From positions 82,321,599 to 82,385,598 of the forward strand of contig CM047806.1 of NCBI GenBank assembly GCA_026214975.1: 64,000 nucleotides of DNA. The letters run 5' to 3'. Below the pieces are notes generated by a model that was given only the letters and a program-made list of their open reading frames with translations, made no database searches and was not told where the DNA came from. Numbering within the stretch: position 1 is the stretch's first letter; every line of letters starts with the position of its first letter. Below are positions 63,707-64,000 of this stretch, piece after piece. Position numbers and translations under genes: made by a program. Origin of the DNA: Gentiana macrophylla (taxonomy: Eukaryota; Streptophyta; Magnoliopsida; Gentianales; Gentianaceae).

Positions 63707-64000
63707 ATTATTATAATGAATGATGTTTAAGGGTTTACTGAATGATAAATATAGTCATCCAATCGTTGTGGCAGTTTAAAAAAATTTGAATAGATTTGAC
63801 AAAATGGTATGCCTACAAGTGATATTGCCATTCTTGTTCTCATTTGTTCTTCAAATTGGGTTGAAAATGGTATGCCTACAAGTGATATTGCATCATTATT
63901 GTAATACCCTACTCCCGAGTCCCTGCGCCCGTTCAGGCCATTCTAGAGGCCATGTTCTCTCGTGACTTCAATAACTAGACTAAAAATCCCAAGATAATCT
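63707..64000. other. unassigned right edge
   Basis: No gene recognised. AAAATGGTATGCCTACAAGT followed by GATATTGC occurs twice, at about 63803 and 63864. The last 90 bp become GC-richer (CCCGAGTCCCTGCGCCCG) and could begin another element outside the window. Confidence 0.4.

Noticed and set aside
1..64000. tRNA, rRNA or organelle-derived insertions
   Set aside because: No cloverleaf-like A/B box pair or rRNA-like block was noticed by eye. The tRNA-like words found are retroelement primer sites. A tRNA scan could still find something missed.
1..64000. Endogenous pararetrovirus
   Set aside because: All reverse-transcriptase blocks have the Ty1/copia order (integrase before RT), flanking LTRs and 5-bp target duplications. 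No movement-protein or coat-protein motif was seen.

Overview
This window is repeat-dense plant nuclear DNA, almost certainly from a flowering plant. The evidence is the mix of element types (Ty1/copia polyproteins primed by initiator-Met tRNA, Stowaway, hAT and Mutator MITEs, a Helitron end, a plant L1-type ORF1) and the captured exons, which come from plant enzymes: MGDG synthase, NADP-isocitrate dehydrogenase and biosynthetic threonine dehydratase. I found no intact host gene, no tRNA or rRNA gene, and nothing prokaryotic. The species cannot be named from the sequence. LAYOUT. 1-1622 is an LTR cut by the window edge. 3.3-7.7 kb is a broken intron-bearing transposon gene (putative gypsy-type/Transposase_28 family) with a promoter, and a solo LTR sits in its last coding part. 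7.9-46.8 kb is one nested set of insertions. An old minus-strand copia (D: 7921-10208 and 46542-46775) was split by a 36-kb plus-strand copia-type element (E: 10209-46541, TSD TAACT/CAACT). E contains a Helitron-like element (F: about 12366-26265) carrying an MGDG-synthase exon, and F was hit by a minus-strand copia (G: 15107-23069, TSD GCTAC). E also contains H, a minus-strand relative of E (28576-43013, TSD GGTTG), and H contains another plus-strand copia (I: 32911-37790). The nesting order therefore gives relative ages. After this come a TRIM (46776-47157) and an L1-derived element with ORF1 only, bounded by target-site duplications of about 20 bp (47708-49849). 50.4-54.25 kb is a plus-strand chain of spliced-looking exon fragments from at least three unrelated metabolic genes. 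It is followed by a palindromic Mutator MITE, a CACTA-like element, a hAT MITE and a Helitron-helicase remnant. 57.2-62.6 kb is a foldback, satellite-like domain containing a 1.3-kb direct duplication that brackets a truncated copia (L). 62.6-64 kb holds a probable solo LTR, a 140-bp tandem repeat and a Stowaway-like MITE. HOW THE PIECES RELATE. E, H and the LTR at the left edge belong to one LTR superfamily. Their LTR heads carry different numbers of a repeated module made of polypurine tract plus LTR start, so the functional LTR boundary appears to have moved between relatives. Nothing here looks like a working host pathway. The points of most interest are the moving LTR boundary, the multi-gene capture island, the Helitron cargo, the inverted duplication inside G and the ORF1-only LINE.
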